Made by a program: the position numbers and the translations under genes | The notes under the pieces: generated by a model | What the model saw: the letters and a program-made list of their open reading frames with translations, nothing else | Told to the model about the DNA's origin: nothing | Database searches by the model: none | Assembly (NCBI GenBank): GCA_946482545.1 | Contig: CAMLRX010000044.1 | Location: forward strand, 1 to 33,703 | Origin: an uncultured Flavihumibacter sp. | GTDB taxonomy: Bacteria; Bacteroidota; Bacteroidia; Chitinophagales; Chitinophagaceae | Reading direction: 5' to 3' | Length of the DNA: 33,703 nt | Part shown: positions 15,821 through 25,205 of the stretch, one piece after another | Numbering within the stretch: the first letter of the stretch is position 1 | Layout: every line of letters begins with the position of its first letter

Positions 15821-18769
15821 ATGAACCGATTGCTTGTTCACCTCCTGGTGGCCACTGTTTTCATGTGCCAGCATGCCAGCGCGCAACTACTTACATGGTC
15901 GCCTGCATTTCCCACCGCGGAGGATACCCTCCTTATTACTTTCGATGCTTCTAAAGGGAATAAAGGACTCAACAATTATTCCGGTGATGTTTACATTCAT
16001 ACGGGTGTTATCACTTCTGCCAGCACCGGGCGTACCGACTGGAAACATGTGGTGTCGGAATGGAACACCAATAACGCGGCTTTTAAACTTACGCCCATCG
16101 GGAACAATAAATACCAGATCAGGCTGGATACTTTGCGCAAGTATTACGGCATCACTGCTGGTGAGCAACTGTTGCGGCTGGCAATGGTGTTCAGAAGTTA
16201 CAACCCCGGAGGAAGCGTGCTGGAAGGGAAGGTGTCTGATCTTTCAGCGGATCAGGGCAATATGTATATCCCCGTATATCCAAACAATGATTTGAAGGTG
16301 GGGCTTTTTCAGCCGGAGTCGGAACCGCGTTACAACCGGTATGTGCTGCCGCTTTTGAAAACGGTGGGCGAAACGGTGAATGTGGCGGCATCCTCAAATG
16401 CACAGGGCACCATGCGACTGCTTTTCAATGGAACGGAACTGGTTTCCGCTTCGAATATAAATATTTTGAACGCGGTCGCAAATATTGTAACGCCGGGCAA
16501 CCAGCGCATCATCGCGGAGGCGATAGCAGGTCCGAACACTGTTCGCGATACCATTGATTTTTTTGTGGAAGGCAACGTGGAAACAGCGCCCCTTCCTGCA
16601 GGCGTAAAAGATGGTGTTAATTACCTGAACGGGAACACTTCCGTTACATTGGTACTTTATGCACCCGGTAAAAACACGGTGCGTGTATTGGGTGATTTCA
16701 ACAACTGGACTGAATCGCAGGAATATGCCATGAAGAAAACACCGGACGGCAACAGGTGGTGGCTTACCATAACCGGGCTCACCGCCGGAACTGAATATGC
16801 CTATCAATACCTGGTGAACGGAACATTGCGTATTGCCGATCCTTACGCGGAAAAAATACTGGACCCCTTCAACGACGGAGAGGTGATTTCCACTGGAGTT
16901 TACCCGGGCTTAAAACCATATCCAGCAGGAAAAACAACGGGCATCGCAGGTGTTTTACAAACGGGGAAAACACCGTACAACTGGCAGGTGAACAACTTCG
17001 TTCGACCCGATAAAAGAAATTTACTCATCTACGAGGTGTTGGTGCGCGACTTCCTTTCCGGGCACAACTGGAAACAATTGAAAGATACTATTCCGTACTT
17101 CAAAAAACTGGGCATCAACGCGATTGAACTGATGCCCTTTAACGAGTTCGAAGGCAATAAAAGCTGGGGGTATAACCCAAGTTTCTATTTTGCAGCCGAT
17201 AAGTTTTACGGTACGGAAAATGACCTGAAAGCCTTTATTGATGAATGTCACAGGAATGGCATCGCTGTTATTATGGACATGGTGCTGAACCATTCTTTTG
17301 GCCAGAGTCCTATGGTGCAATTGTACTTTGACGCTGCGAACAACCGTCCTTCGGCAGAAAGTCCATGGTTTAATCCAACGGCGAAGCATCCTTTCAATGT
17401 GGGGTACGACATGAACCACGAAAGCGCGGCCACAAAGTATTTCTTCAGCAGGGTAACGGAATACTGGCTGAAGGAGTACCGGATCGATGGCTACCGTTTT
17501 GATTTGTCTAAAGGCTTCACCCAGAAAAATTCCTGCACAACGGGCGATTGCGGTTCCAATGCAGAAGTGAACAACTGGAGCGTATACGATGCTTCGCGTG
17601 TCGCCATCTGGAAGGCGTATTACGATACGCTCATGAAGCATGCAAACGGCTCTTATGTAATTCTGGAGCACCTTTCGGAGAACAGTGAAGAAAAAGAACT
17701 TTCAGATTACGGCATGCTGTTCTGGGGAAAGGCGACCGAGCCTTTCAATGAGGCGACCATGGGTTACAATGATGGCGGGAAATCTGATTTCTCTTATGGA
17801 TTGTTTACTTCAAGAGGATGGAACAATCCGCACCTCGTTACTTATATGGAAAGCCATGATGAAGAAAGACTGATGTATAAAAACCTGCAGTTCGGCAGTA
17901 CTTCCAACGCCTCGCACAACGTGAAAACACTGCCTGTGGCGTTGTCAAGAAACGGAGCTGCCGCCGCTTTTTTCTGGCTGATGCCAGGTCCGAAAATGAT
18001 GTGGCAGTTCGGAGAAATGGGCTACGATTACTCCATAAACTATTGCAGCAACGGAACGGTTCAGAACAGTTGCCGGGTAGACGATAAGCCCATCCGTTGG
18101 GACTATTTGCAGAACACGGATAGGAAAAACCTGGTGAACGTTTATGATAGCCTCCTGCAACTCCGGAACCATCTGCTCTTCAAAGATACCTGGATCAGCA
18201 AGGATGTCAGTTTCTCCCTGAATGGCACGAACGGGCTGAAATATATGATCGTCCGTACTTTCAATGATACGGCCTCTGTTGTGGTGGTGGGCAATTTTGG
18301 CGTTACCGCACAAACCATCGGCGTTACTTTCCCGAAAGCGGGCAACTGGTACAGGTATATGGAGCCTGAAATCTACACCGCAAGCGGAACACAACAACAG
18401 ATCAGTCTTGCACCCGGCGAATACAGGATATTCCTCAGCAGGAACCTTTATGGATTAGGTGTTACCCCGGTTCTGGACATCGATAACCAGGGGCGTTTAC
18501 TCAGTTTTGGTATTTATCCCAATCCCGTGAACCAGGCTTCAGGCATCGTATACAATCTTCCCGAGCCCGGAAAATTGCAGATCAGCATCCACGATATCTC
18601 GGGCCGGCAACTGGGCAGAACTTACCAGGCAAATACCGTTGGGGGGAAAGGACAACTACCGGTTACAGCCATCACGGGAAGTTTACCGCAGGCAGGAACA
18701 TATATCATCAGGTATTTCTGGAAGAATAAGATGTACGCGGAAAAATTCAGTGTTTTTTCCTCCTGGTAG
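15821..18769 (+). CDS. Secreted GH13 alpha-amylase family protein with T9SS C-terminal sorting domain
   Basis: 982 residues. Order: signal peptide (1-21); an N-terminal beta domain (LLTWSPAFPTAEDTLLITF, about 22-150); a CBM48/E-set-like domain (VTLVLYAPGKNTVRVLGDFNNW, about 270-350); a GH13 TIM barrel (about 390-800) with DMVLNH, nucleophile Asp561 in GYRFDLSKG, acid/base Glu616 in VILEHLSE and Asp680 in ESHDEE; and a Por-type T9SS tail (IYPNPVN...GTYIIRYFWKNKMYAEKF). It should cleave alpha-1,4 links of starch-like glucans outside the cell. In the classical Sus system the surface amylase SusG is a lipoprotein; here T9SS export replaces that. Promoter region carries two palindromes. Confidence 0.93.
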   Translation: MNRLLVHLLVATVFMCQHASAQLLTWSPAFPTAEDTLLITFDASKGNKGLNNYSGDVYIHTGVITSASTGRTDWKHVVSEWNTNNAAFKLTPIGNNKYQIRLDTLRKYYGITAGEQLLRLAMVFRSYNPGGSVLEGKVSDLSADQGNMYIPVYPNNDLKVGLFQPESEPRYNRYVLPLLKTVGETVNVAASSNAQGTMRLLFNGTELVSASNINILNAVANIVTPGNQRIIAEAIAGPNTVRDTIDFFVEGNVETAPLPAGVKDGVNYLNGNTSVTLVLYAPGKNTVRVLGDFNNWTESQEYAMKKTPDGNRWWLTITGLTAGTEYAYQYLVNGTLRIADPYAEKILDPFNDGEVISTGVYPGLKPYPAGKTTGIAGVLQTGKTPYNWQVNNFVRPDKRNLLIYEVLVRDFLSGHNWKQLKDTIPYFKKLGINAIELMPFNEFEGNKSWGYNPSFYFAADKFYGTENDLKAFIDECHRNGIAVIMDMVLNHSFGQSPMVQLYFDAANNRPSAESPWFNPTAKHPFNVGYDMNHESAATKYFFSRVTEYWLKEYRIDGYRFDLSKGFTQKNSCTTGDCGSNAEVNNWSVYDASRVAIWKAYYDTLMKHANGSYVILEHLSENSEEKELSDYGMLFWGKATEPFNEATMGYNDGGKSDFSYGLFTSRGWNNPHLVTYMESHDEERLMYKNLQFGSTSNASHNVKTLPVALSRNGAAAAFFWLMPGPKMMWQFGEMGYDYSINYCSNGTVQNSCRVDDKPIRWDYLQNTDRKNLVNVYDSLLQLRNHLLFKDTWISKDVSFSLNGTNGLKYMIVRTFNDTASVVVVGNFGVTAQTIGVTFPKAGNWYRYMEPEIYTASGTQQQISLAPGEYRIFLSRNLYGLGVTPVLDIDNQGRLLSFGIYPNPVNQASGIVYNLPEPGKLQISIHDISGRQLGRTYQANTVGGKGQLPVTAITGSLPQAGTYIIRYFWKNKMYAEKFSVFSSW

Positions 18770-18872
18770 AAAAGTTTTTTCACGGAGAACGTTCCGGTAT
18801 TATACGCACCGGTCTTGGAAATCCGTTAAACTGAAATAACTTGCGATACCCGATAACATTAAACAGCCAGCC

Positions 18873-19598
18873 ATGACGAGAAGACCAGCAGCGCAACCGA
18901 ATATCAATACCACACCCATCAGCATCGCCGATTATTTTAAGGTGGCCATATCCGTGGATTGCGTCATCTTCGGGTTCGATGAAGGGGTGCTGAAGGTACT
19001 GCTCATCAAATGTAACCTGGATGAATTCAATGGGGAATGGTCACTGCTGGGGGACCTTGTGCGCCCGGATGAGGACCTCGATAAAGCTTCTTACCGCATC
19101 CTGAAAGAACGCACCGGCCTGGATGATGTTTACCTCGAACAGGTGCATACTTTCGGTTCCCTGAACCGTCACCCCAACGGAAGGGTGGTTACGACGGCTT
19201 ATTATTCTCTTGTAAATATCCAGCACCACGAACTACAGCTTTCAGACAACGAACTGCATTGGCACCCGTTCAACGAGATTCGTTCCATGGCCTTCGACCA
19301 CATGCAGATTCTGCAAACCTGTTATACCCGTCTTCAGCAAAAAGTATTGCGCGAGCCGGTGGTGTTCAACCTCCTCCCACAGAAGTTTTCCCTCCGCGAC
19401 CTACAATCTTTGTATGAAGCGATTCTCGGGGTGGAAATGGACCGGAGGAATTTCAGGAAGAAATTCTTCCAGATGGGCTTCCTGGTAGATACAGAACAAA
19501 TGGAAGATAATGTACCGCACCGTCCCGGGAAACTTTACAAGTTCAACCACAGAAAATACAGTAAGCTCAGCAAAAAAGCGCTGGATATCAACTTCTGA
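18873..19598 (+). CDS. Nudix-fold transcriptional regulator (NrtR-type)
   Basis: 241 residues. A Nudix-like domain (about 20-150: ISVDCVIFGFDEGVLKVLLIK, then the degenerate box Gly60-Leu83) is joined to a winged-helix domain (FSLRDLQSLYEAILGVEMDRRNFRKKFFQMG). The canonical catalytic REUXEE reads RILKER (Arg75-Arg80), so two of three key glutamates are missing and hydrolysis is unlikely. This is the architecture of NrtR-family repressors; in Bacteroides a member (AraR) controls arabinose use, so sugar regulation is precedented. Placed between the amylase and susC genes, both of which carry TGTGTA-N5-TACACA. Its ligand may be a sugar or sugar phosphate (inference). Confidence 0.88.
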   Translation: MTRRPAAQPNINTTPISIADYFKVAISVDCVIFGFDEGVLKVLLIKCNLDEFNGEWSLLGDLVRPDEDLDKASYRILKERTGLDDVYLEQVHTFGSLNRHPNGRVVTTAYYSLVNIQHHELQLSDNELHWHPFNEIRSMAFDHMQILQTCYTRLQQKVLREPVVFNLLPQKFSLRDLQSLYEAILGVEMDRRNFRKKFFQMGFLVDTEQMEDNVPHRPGKLYKFNHRKYSKLSKKALDINF

Positions 19599-20142
19599 TG
19601 TGTGGGGAAGGCAGAAGGGGTTATAACTGGTAGAAATTTTTGATGCTACTTGTCCGATGTTATGCTTGGGTGAACGGCTTCATGGTTTAATGTAATAACT
19701 GCTGCATTTAAAGTTTTCGCTTTGCAATTCAATGCAAAATCTTCTCGGTTCAACGTAAAGTTGAATGAGCTGAAACGCTTTTCCTATTATTGTTCAGGAA
19801 CAATTCATGAATTGTAAGCATGTTTTTGATACAATGGTTGTACCTGTCAGATTCGGATATTAGAAAATTGTATTCCTGGATTGATGAGCCGCCGTTTGTA
19901 ATGATCAATCTATCAGCTTCAATGATTTGTGTATTCTTTTGATATAAGCCGGTTGAACAATTTTAATCCCTTTCAAGAGGATCGTTTAACAATACATGCT
20001 TTTGTATTGTCTCCTGTCAACAAATGAGGCTTAGTGCATCATTGCGCCCGATTACCCTGTCTTTCCTTGTAAACGATTGCGTTGGGAATTCCAAATAAAT
20101 CGCCGCATTTTATTTTGGTTTAACAGAATTTTTATTTTAACA
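19599..20142. other. Long gene-free stretch rich in inverted repeats
   Basis: No gene supported. Perfect inverted repeats seen: TTTGCA-N6-TGCAAA (19721-19738), TTCAAC-N5-GTTGAA (19749-19765), ATTGTTC-AG-GAACAAT (19789-19804), the uninterrupted 16-mer ACAATTCATGAATTGT (19800-19815) and ACAATACA-N6-TGTATTGT (19989-20010). An unpaired TTGTGTA half-site is at 19927-19933. They may be operators, an untranslated RNA or relics; no U-tract terminator follows them. Confidence 0.5.
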
Positions 20143-20168
20143 TTGTGTAAAATATACACATTAGTGTA
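20143..20168. promoter_or_regulatory. Operator-like palindrome upstream of susC
   Basis: TGTGTA-AAATA-TACACA (20144-20160), same core and spacing as the amylase site, followed by a third half-site GTGTA at 20164-20168. TACAC-ATTA-GTGTA is therefore a second, overlapping inverted repeat. It is centred about 49 bp before the susC ATG, where a bound repressor could block transcription. Confidence 0.7.
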
Positions 20169-20200
20169 TCGCGGATTATAAAACCTATTTAATTGCCATT

Positions 20201-23200
20201 ATGACTGCCAGGAATCTAACGAGGATGCTTGTTGCACTCTGCACATTATTGTGCATGGTTTCAACAGAAGCTGCTGCCCAGCAGCGCACCATTAACGGGA
20301 AAATTTCAGATGGCCGCAACGGTCAGCCCATATTCGGGGCCTCCATTCTCCTAAAAGGAACAACCAACGGAACATCTTCGGGTGCCGATGGACTTTTCAG
20401 TTTAAGCGTTCCCGCTGATGCATCAGTATTGGTCATCACTTCTGTGGGCTATGCTTCCAGGGAAGTATCTATCGCTTCCGGAATGCTCGACATCAAACTG
20501 GAGCCATCCACCGCGTCTTTCGATGAAGTGGTGGTGATCGGTTATGGAAGTCAGCGCAGGAGGGAAGTGACCGGCGCCATTACCAAAGTGACCAGCGAAA
20601 AATTAAATGCAGTACCGGTACCCAGCTTTGAAGCGGGTTTGCAGGGACGTGCCGCAGGCGTACAGGTGGTACAGGGCAGCGGGCTTGCAGGATCGGGATC
20701 GGTTGTGCGTGTACGTGGTTTGAACTCCATCAGTGCGGGAGGTGATCCGTTGTATGTGGTAGACGGTGTTCCTATCACCCAGGACAATTTCCTCCGCGGG
20801 AACAGTGGCGCCATGAACCAGAATCCATTGGCCGCTATCAATCCGCAGGATATTGAATCCGTGGAGATTTTGAAAGATGCCGCTGCGGCTGGTATATATG
20901 GAAGTCGTGGCGCCAATGGTGTGATTCTCATCACCACCAAGCGCGGCAAAAGTGGTAAACCTTCTTTTAATTATTCCAACAGGGTAGGCTTTAGTACCTA
21001 TGCGAACAAGCCTGATTTTTTAGGAACTGAAGATTGGCTCGCCCTGCGCCAGGAAGCCTGGGTGAATGATGGGAACTCAGGCCTGGCGCCGCTTCCCGGA
21101 AATATCAGTTGGGAAAAAGCCAGGCAAACGAACACCGATTGGTGGGACATGCTCACCCGTACCGGTGTAATGCATGAACACAACCTGAGTATGAACGTGG
21201 GTTCCAAAAAGGTCCGCGCATTCGTAAGTGCCAATTACAGCGACCAGCAAAGTTACCTGAAGGGAAATTCATTTGAACGTTATGGTTTACGCGCCAATGT
21301 TGATTATACGCTCAATTCAAAATTCAAGGCGGGCATAACGGCGGGCTACAACAGGGGCAATAATCAGCGTGTACCAGCGGCGTGGGCAGGCGGTTTGGGC
21401 GATGCCATGAGTACGGCGTTGCCTTTCTTCCCTGTATATAACGATGATGGTTCTTTCTTTACCGGAGGGGCAAACCCAGTTCGGGTGATTGAAGGCAATA
21501 CCTGGTACAACAGAGACGACCGGGTTATGAGTTCTGTTTTTTTTCAGTATAGCCCGATTAAAAACCTCACTTTAAAAGCGGTAGGTTCATTAGATTACCT
21601 GCGTGGCCTCGAGGATAAATTTGAAACGCCTGAATTCCGGAATAATACAGATAAACTTGGTTTCACAAGGAGAAGCCCTTCTGAAACCGTTAACCAAAAT
21701 GGCACCTTCACAGCCGAATATAAGTGGGATATAAAAGATGACCATCGTTTTGTTTTGCTGGCAGGGGCGGAGGCGCAGGAGTCCAGAACAAGGTTCTTCA
21801 GCACTGACTTTGGTAAAGCTACCAATACGCCATGGTATGATGATGTGCCGGCATTCGAAGCGTTCAGGGATAGCCTCAGGGCAATTGGCCAGGCAGTTTG
21901 GAACGAAGCCAATGCTTTCACCTTTAATTCTTTCTTCGCCCGGCTGAACTATAGTTACAAAGATAAATTCTATGCGCAGGCTTCTATGCGGGCAGACGGC
22001 TCTTCACGTTTTGGCGCAGACTACAAATACGGATACTTTCCAACGATCGCATTCGGATATGTTATTACCGAAGAGAAGTTCATGGAAAATGTTACCTGGA
22101 TCAACTACCTGAAACTTAGGGCCAGTGCAGGATTTACCGGTAACTCAAACTTCGGAGGAGGACTATATAGGACACAATATCGTTTAGACGGAATCTATAA
22201 CGGAGACCAATCTTATTTTCTTGAAAATATTGGAAATCCCGGGCTTCATTGGGAGAAAGTTGTCAACTATGATCTTGGAGCTGATTTTACACTTTTTAAT
22301 AATCGTGTTACGGGTGAAATGTCTTACTATAACAGGACCACTGATGATGTTATTCTTAATGCCGGGGTAGGGCCGTCAACTGGGTTTTCAACAGGGATTC
22401 GCAACGTTGATGCCGTGATCATTAACCAGGGCGTGGAACTTGCGCTGAACGCGAAGTTGGTACAGCAGAAAGATTGGGACTGGAGCTTAGGCGGTAACAT
22501 CAGCAAAAATTACAACGAGGTGAAAAGCTTGGGCGATCTCAGTGCTGATGCGATCGGCGGTGGCACCAACGATACACGTGTAGCTGTGGGTTACCCGATC
22601 GGTACAAACTATGTGGTACGTTATGTAGGTGTTGATCCGAACGACGGGCTTCCCATCTGGCTGGATGTAAACGGAAAGCAAACCAAAACCTTTTCACTGG
22701 ATAATCGTGTTCCTGTGGGAGCCGTGATCCCTGATTACATTGGCGGCATCAATTCTACGCTCCGCTATAAGGCTTTTGAACTCAGCACATTGCTTAGTTT
22801 CACTATCGGAGGAAATATCTACGATGGCAGCGGCAAGCGCCAGCTCGGAATCGTTACGGACTGGAATATGCGTACAGAGATCGCTGACCGATGGATGAAG
22901 CCCGGGGATATCGCACGTTATCCAAGGCTCACCATGAATCCTGCTACTTATAACGGATTGTCAAGTGAATGGCAATACAACTCCACCATGTTCCTCTACG
23001 ATGCCTCTTACATGCGTTTGCGGGAATTGACATTGTCTTATTCTATTCCGCAGGAAACTTTACGGCGCATCGGTTTGCGTAACGCCAGGATATTCGTTAC
23101 CGGTATGAATTTGCTCACTTTCACGAAATACCCCGGTGGGGATCCTGAAATCGCACGGGACTTTGAGAATGCTCAGGATCGTAACCTGAGCCCCAATGTT

Positions 23201-23260
23201 ACTTACCTTACGCCGCCTCAGCAGAAGTCCGTAACATTTGGCCTTAACCTTTCCTTCTAA
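20201..23260 (+). CDS. susC: SusC/RagA family TonB-linked outer membrane transporter
   Basis: 1019 residues. Signal peptide (about 1-27, ends TEAAAQ), a carboxypeptidase-regulatory-like domain (TINGKISDGRNGQPIFGASILLKGTTNGTSS region, about 28-110), the TonB box/plug start DEVVVIGYGSQRR and plug (about 112-240), then a 22-stranded-type barrel ending in aromatic VTFGLNLSF. It forms the gated pore that imports oligosaccharides with SusD as lid, powered by TonB/ExbBD. First gene of a five-gene operon; susD follows after 17 bp. The maltooligosaccharide specificity is inferred from the neighbouring amylase and SusE/F-like gene. Confidence 0.95.
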   Translation: MTARNLTRMLVALCTLLCMVSTEAAAQQRTINGKISDGRNGQPIFGASILLKGTTNGTSSGADGLFSLSVPADASVLVITSVGYASREVSIASGMLDIKLEPSTASFDEVVVIGYGSQRRREVTGAITKVTSEKLNAVPVPSFEAGLQGRAAGVQVVQGSGLAGSGSVVRVRGLNSISAGGDPLYVVDGVPITQDNFLRGNSGAMNQNPLAAINPQDIESVEILKDAAAAGIYGSRGANGVILITTKRGKSGKPSFNYSNRVGFSTYANKPDFLGTEDWLALRQEAWVNDGNSGLAPLPGNISWEKARQTNTDWWDMLTRTGVMHEHNLSMNVGSKKVRAFVSANYSDQQSYLKGNSFERYGLRANVDYTLNSKFKAGITAGYNRGNNQRVPAAWAGGLGDAMSTALPFFPVYNDDGSFFTGGANPVRVIEGNTWYNRDDRVMSSVFFQYSPIKNLTLKAVGSLDYLRGLEDKFETPEFRNNTDKLGFTRRSPSETVNQNGTFTAEYKWDIKDDHRFVLLAGAEAQESRTRFFSTDFGKATNTPWYDDVPAFEAFRDSLRAIGQAVWNEANAFTFNSFFARLNYSYKDKFYAQASMRADGSSRFGADYKYGYFPTIAFGYVITEEKFMENVTWINYLKLRASAGFTGNSNFGGGLYRTQYRLDGIYNGDQSYFLENIGNPGLHWEKVVNYDLGADFTLFNNRVTGEMSYYNRTTDDVILNAGVGPSTGFSTGIRNVDAVIINQGVELALNAKLVQQKDWDWSLGGNISKNYNEVKSLGDLSADAIGGGTNDTRVAVGYPIGTNYVVRYVGVDPNDGLPIWLDVNGKQTKTFSLDNRVPVGAVIPDYIGGINSTLRYKAFELSTLLSFTIGGNIYDGSGKRQLGIVTDWNMRTEIADRWMKPGDIARYPRLTMNPATYNGLSSEWQYNSTMFLYDASYMRLRELTLSYSIPQETLRRIGLRNARIFVTGMNLLTFTKYPGGDPEIARDFENAQDRNLSPNVTYLTPPQQKSVTFGLNLSF

Positions 23261-23277
23261 CCGATAACATCAAGAAA

Positions 23278-24675
23278 ATGAAACCTATATCATTTGTATA
23301 TATAATGTTTGTCGCAGTATTGCTGGGCGGCATTACTTCCTGTAAGAAATTCCTGGAAAGGCCTCCATCGGGCAAGTTGGATGAAGACTCTGTAATTGTT
23401 TCCAGCGAAGGAATAGAATTGATGTTGAACAGCGCCCTGAAATCAATGGCAAGCGAACAACTGTATGGCGGACGGATGGTCGTGTTGAATGAACTGGTAG
23501 CCGATCAGTTAGATGCGACGCTACTCACTGGAGATTATGGAGAAATCTATGGTCGCAGAACTTCCATCTTCGGAGATTATAAAAACAATTTTTACGTGGA
23601 TAATTACCACGTTATTACTCAGGCGAACCGGGCGCTGGAAAAAATGGATGTGGCAGATCCCGCTGATTCCGCACGATTGGTTGGGATGGCGAAGTTCATC
23701 AGAGCGGTAGCGCACTTTGAGCTGGTAAGACTTTTTGCGCAGCCGTATGGCAATACTACCGATAACAGCCATCCGGGTATTCCGCTGAGAACTTCCACCG
23801 GCCTGGCATCTGTTCCCAGATCAACTGTAGCTCAGGTGTATGCGCAGATTGTGACCGACCTTACTGATGCTGAGGCTAAACTGCCTGAAGTAGTAGGAGG
23901 TGTGCCAGGGAAGGCCGCTGCAAGAGCCTTTCTCGCTAAAGTGTATTTCCAGATGAACAATTTCGGAGAAGCATACAGGATGGCGAATCTTGTATTGACC
24001 GCTAGCAGCGCCTCCACATATCAATTTAATACTTCCGCAACTGAGTTCACCACACGTTATTCGCTGAACGGAACCAAAGAGGCCATCTACAAGCTGGTGA
24101 ACACCACCAATATTTTTGAACCCGGGGCACATCTCCGCGGTCAGTTCAGAAGTGATGGCGGAAGAGTTCCTGTATTGCATTTTACAGATGACCTCTACGC
24201 CCGTTTCCAGAATACCGGTGATCAGCGTGCTGCTTGGTTCAATACTACTTTTAATGATGGGCTCAACTCCTTCACCAAATATAACCTGGACCGTTTTGAA
24301 GTGCCTGTAATCACAGTAACTGAAATGAAAATTATCCGTGCGGAATCCGCTGCAGAAACCAATGCCAATCTTTCCGTTGCTGTCACCGATATTAACGATA
24401 TTATGACACGTGCGTACGGAAATACTTCCCGCAACCTCCCTTCAAATGCTGCTGCCGCGGACATCATCAATGCCACGCGCACCCAATATTTGCTGGAGTT
24501 CGTAGGTGAGGGCCGACGCTTGCAGGAAATTAAACGAATTGGTGCCAGGAACAAAACAAACATTGACCGTCGTGGAGCCGCATGGAATTGTCCCGGCATG
24601 GTGCTCCAGTTCCCACAGGGTGAAATGGCTGCCAATGTAAACTTTCAACGCAATCCTGAAGGGGGATGCAATTAA
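23278..24675 (+). CDS. susD: SusD/RagB family surface glycan-binding lipoprotein
   Basis: 465 residues. Lipoprotein signal ending GGITS|C22, then the SusD fold: N-terminal KKFLERPPSGKL, TPR-type helices with TQANRALEKMD and AKFIRAVAHFELVRLFAQPYG, and the C-terminal LLEFVGEGRRLQEIKRIG motif typical of SusD. It covers the SusC pore on the cell surface and binds the glycan. Slightly shorter than many family members (about 500-550). Translation of the next gene begins 21 nt after its stop. Confidence 0.94.
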   Translation: MKPISFVYIMFVAVLLGGITSCKKFLERPPSGKLDEDSVIVSSEGIELMLNSALKSMASEQLYGGRMVVLNELVADQLDATLLTGDYGEIYGRRTSIFGDYKNNFYVDNYHVITQANRALEKMDVADPADSARLVGMAKFIRAVAHFELVRLFAQPYGNTTDNSHPGIPLRTSTGLASVPRSTVAQVYAQIVTDLTDAEAKLPEVVGGVPGKAAARAFLAKVYFQMNNFGEAYRMANLVLTASSASTYQFNTSATEFTTRYSLNGTKEAIYKLVNTTNIFEPGAHLRGQFRSDGGRVPVLHFTDDLYARFQNTGDQRAAWFNTTFNDGLNSFTKYNLDRFEVPVITVTEMKIIRAESAAETNANLSVAVTDINDIMTRAYGNTSRNLPSNAAAADIINATRTQYLLEFVGEGRRLQEIKRIGARNKTNIDRRGAAWNCPGMVLQFPQGEMAANVNFQRNPEGGCN

Positions 24676-24695
24676 TTAACGATCAATTGACACAT

Positions 24696-25193
24696 ATGAA
24701 AAATATATGCGCATTCCTGCTTGCCGCAACGCTTTTCACTGCCTGCAAGCCTGAAACCATCGGTGATGTCCCTCACCAGGAAACCGCGGTGGTCAATAGC
24801 CTTGCCGGAACCTGGACGCTTTCAAAGGTAACTGTTACAGACAAAGGATCTGAAATAAAGAACTCACCGTATCTCGTAAAAGATGTAACCTCCATTTTTC
24901 CGTTTAAAGATTTTAAACTCACCCTAAATGCCAACGGCGGAACACCTTCAACATTCACTACAACCAAAGGCAACGCACCTGCAGTGATTGCGCTTCCTTC
25001 GGGCAACTGGAAGGTTGACAACGCTGAAGCACCAAAGGCCATCCAATTCATCAATGGAACCGATACGCTGAAATCCACGATAGGTTCTTATCCTACGAAT
25101 TTCAGGAATACTTTCAGCCTCAGAGTGGAGAAAAGAGAACAAGGTAAGGAACAGGTTGAAGTGATTTACGACTACATATTTACCAAACAATAA
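24696..25193 (+). CDS. Small lipoprotein, DUF5004-like
   Basis: 165 residues. Lipobox LFTA|C in MKNICAFLLAATLFTAC, then a lipocalin-like beta protein (LAGTWTLSKVTVTDKG, NGTDTLKSTIG, VEVIYDYIFTKQ). I start at ATG 24696, which gives a proper signal; the in-frame ATG at 24666 overlaps susD and adds ten non-signal residues. Such DUF5004-type proteins are common in SusC/D operons and may sit at the outer membrane; function unknown. Between susD and the next secreted protein, in the same operon. Confidence 0.78.
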   Translation: MKNICAFLLAATLFTACKPETIGDVPHQETAVVNSLAGTWTLSKVTVTDKGSEIKNSPYLVKDVTSIFPFKDFKLTLNANGGTPSTFTTTKGNAPAVIALPSGNWKVDNAEAPKAIQFINGTDTLKSTIGSYPTNFRNTFSLRVEKREQGKEQVEVIYDYIFTKQ

Positions 25194-25205
25194 AATGCCT
25201 GCACA

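Noticed and set aside
18794..18812. CCGGT-N9-ACCGG inverted repeat after the amylase gene as a terminator
   Set aside because: Only 5 bp of stem and no T-tract follows; not convincing.
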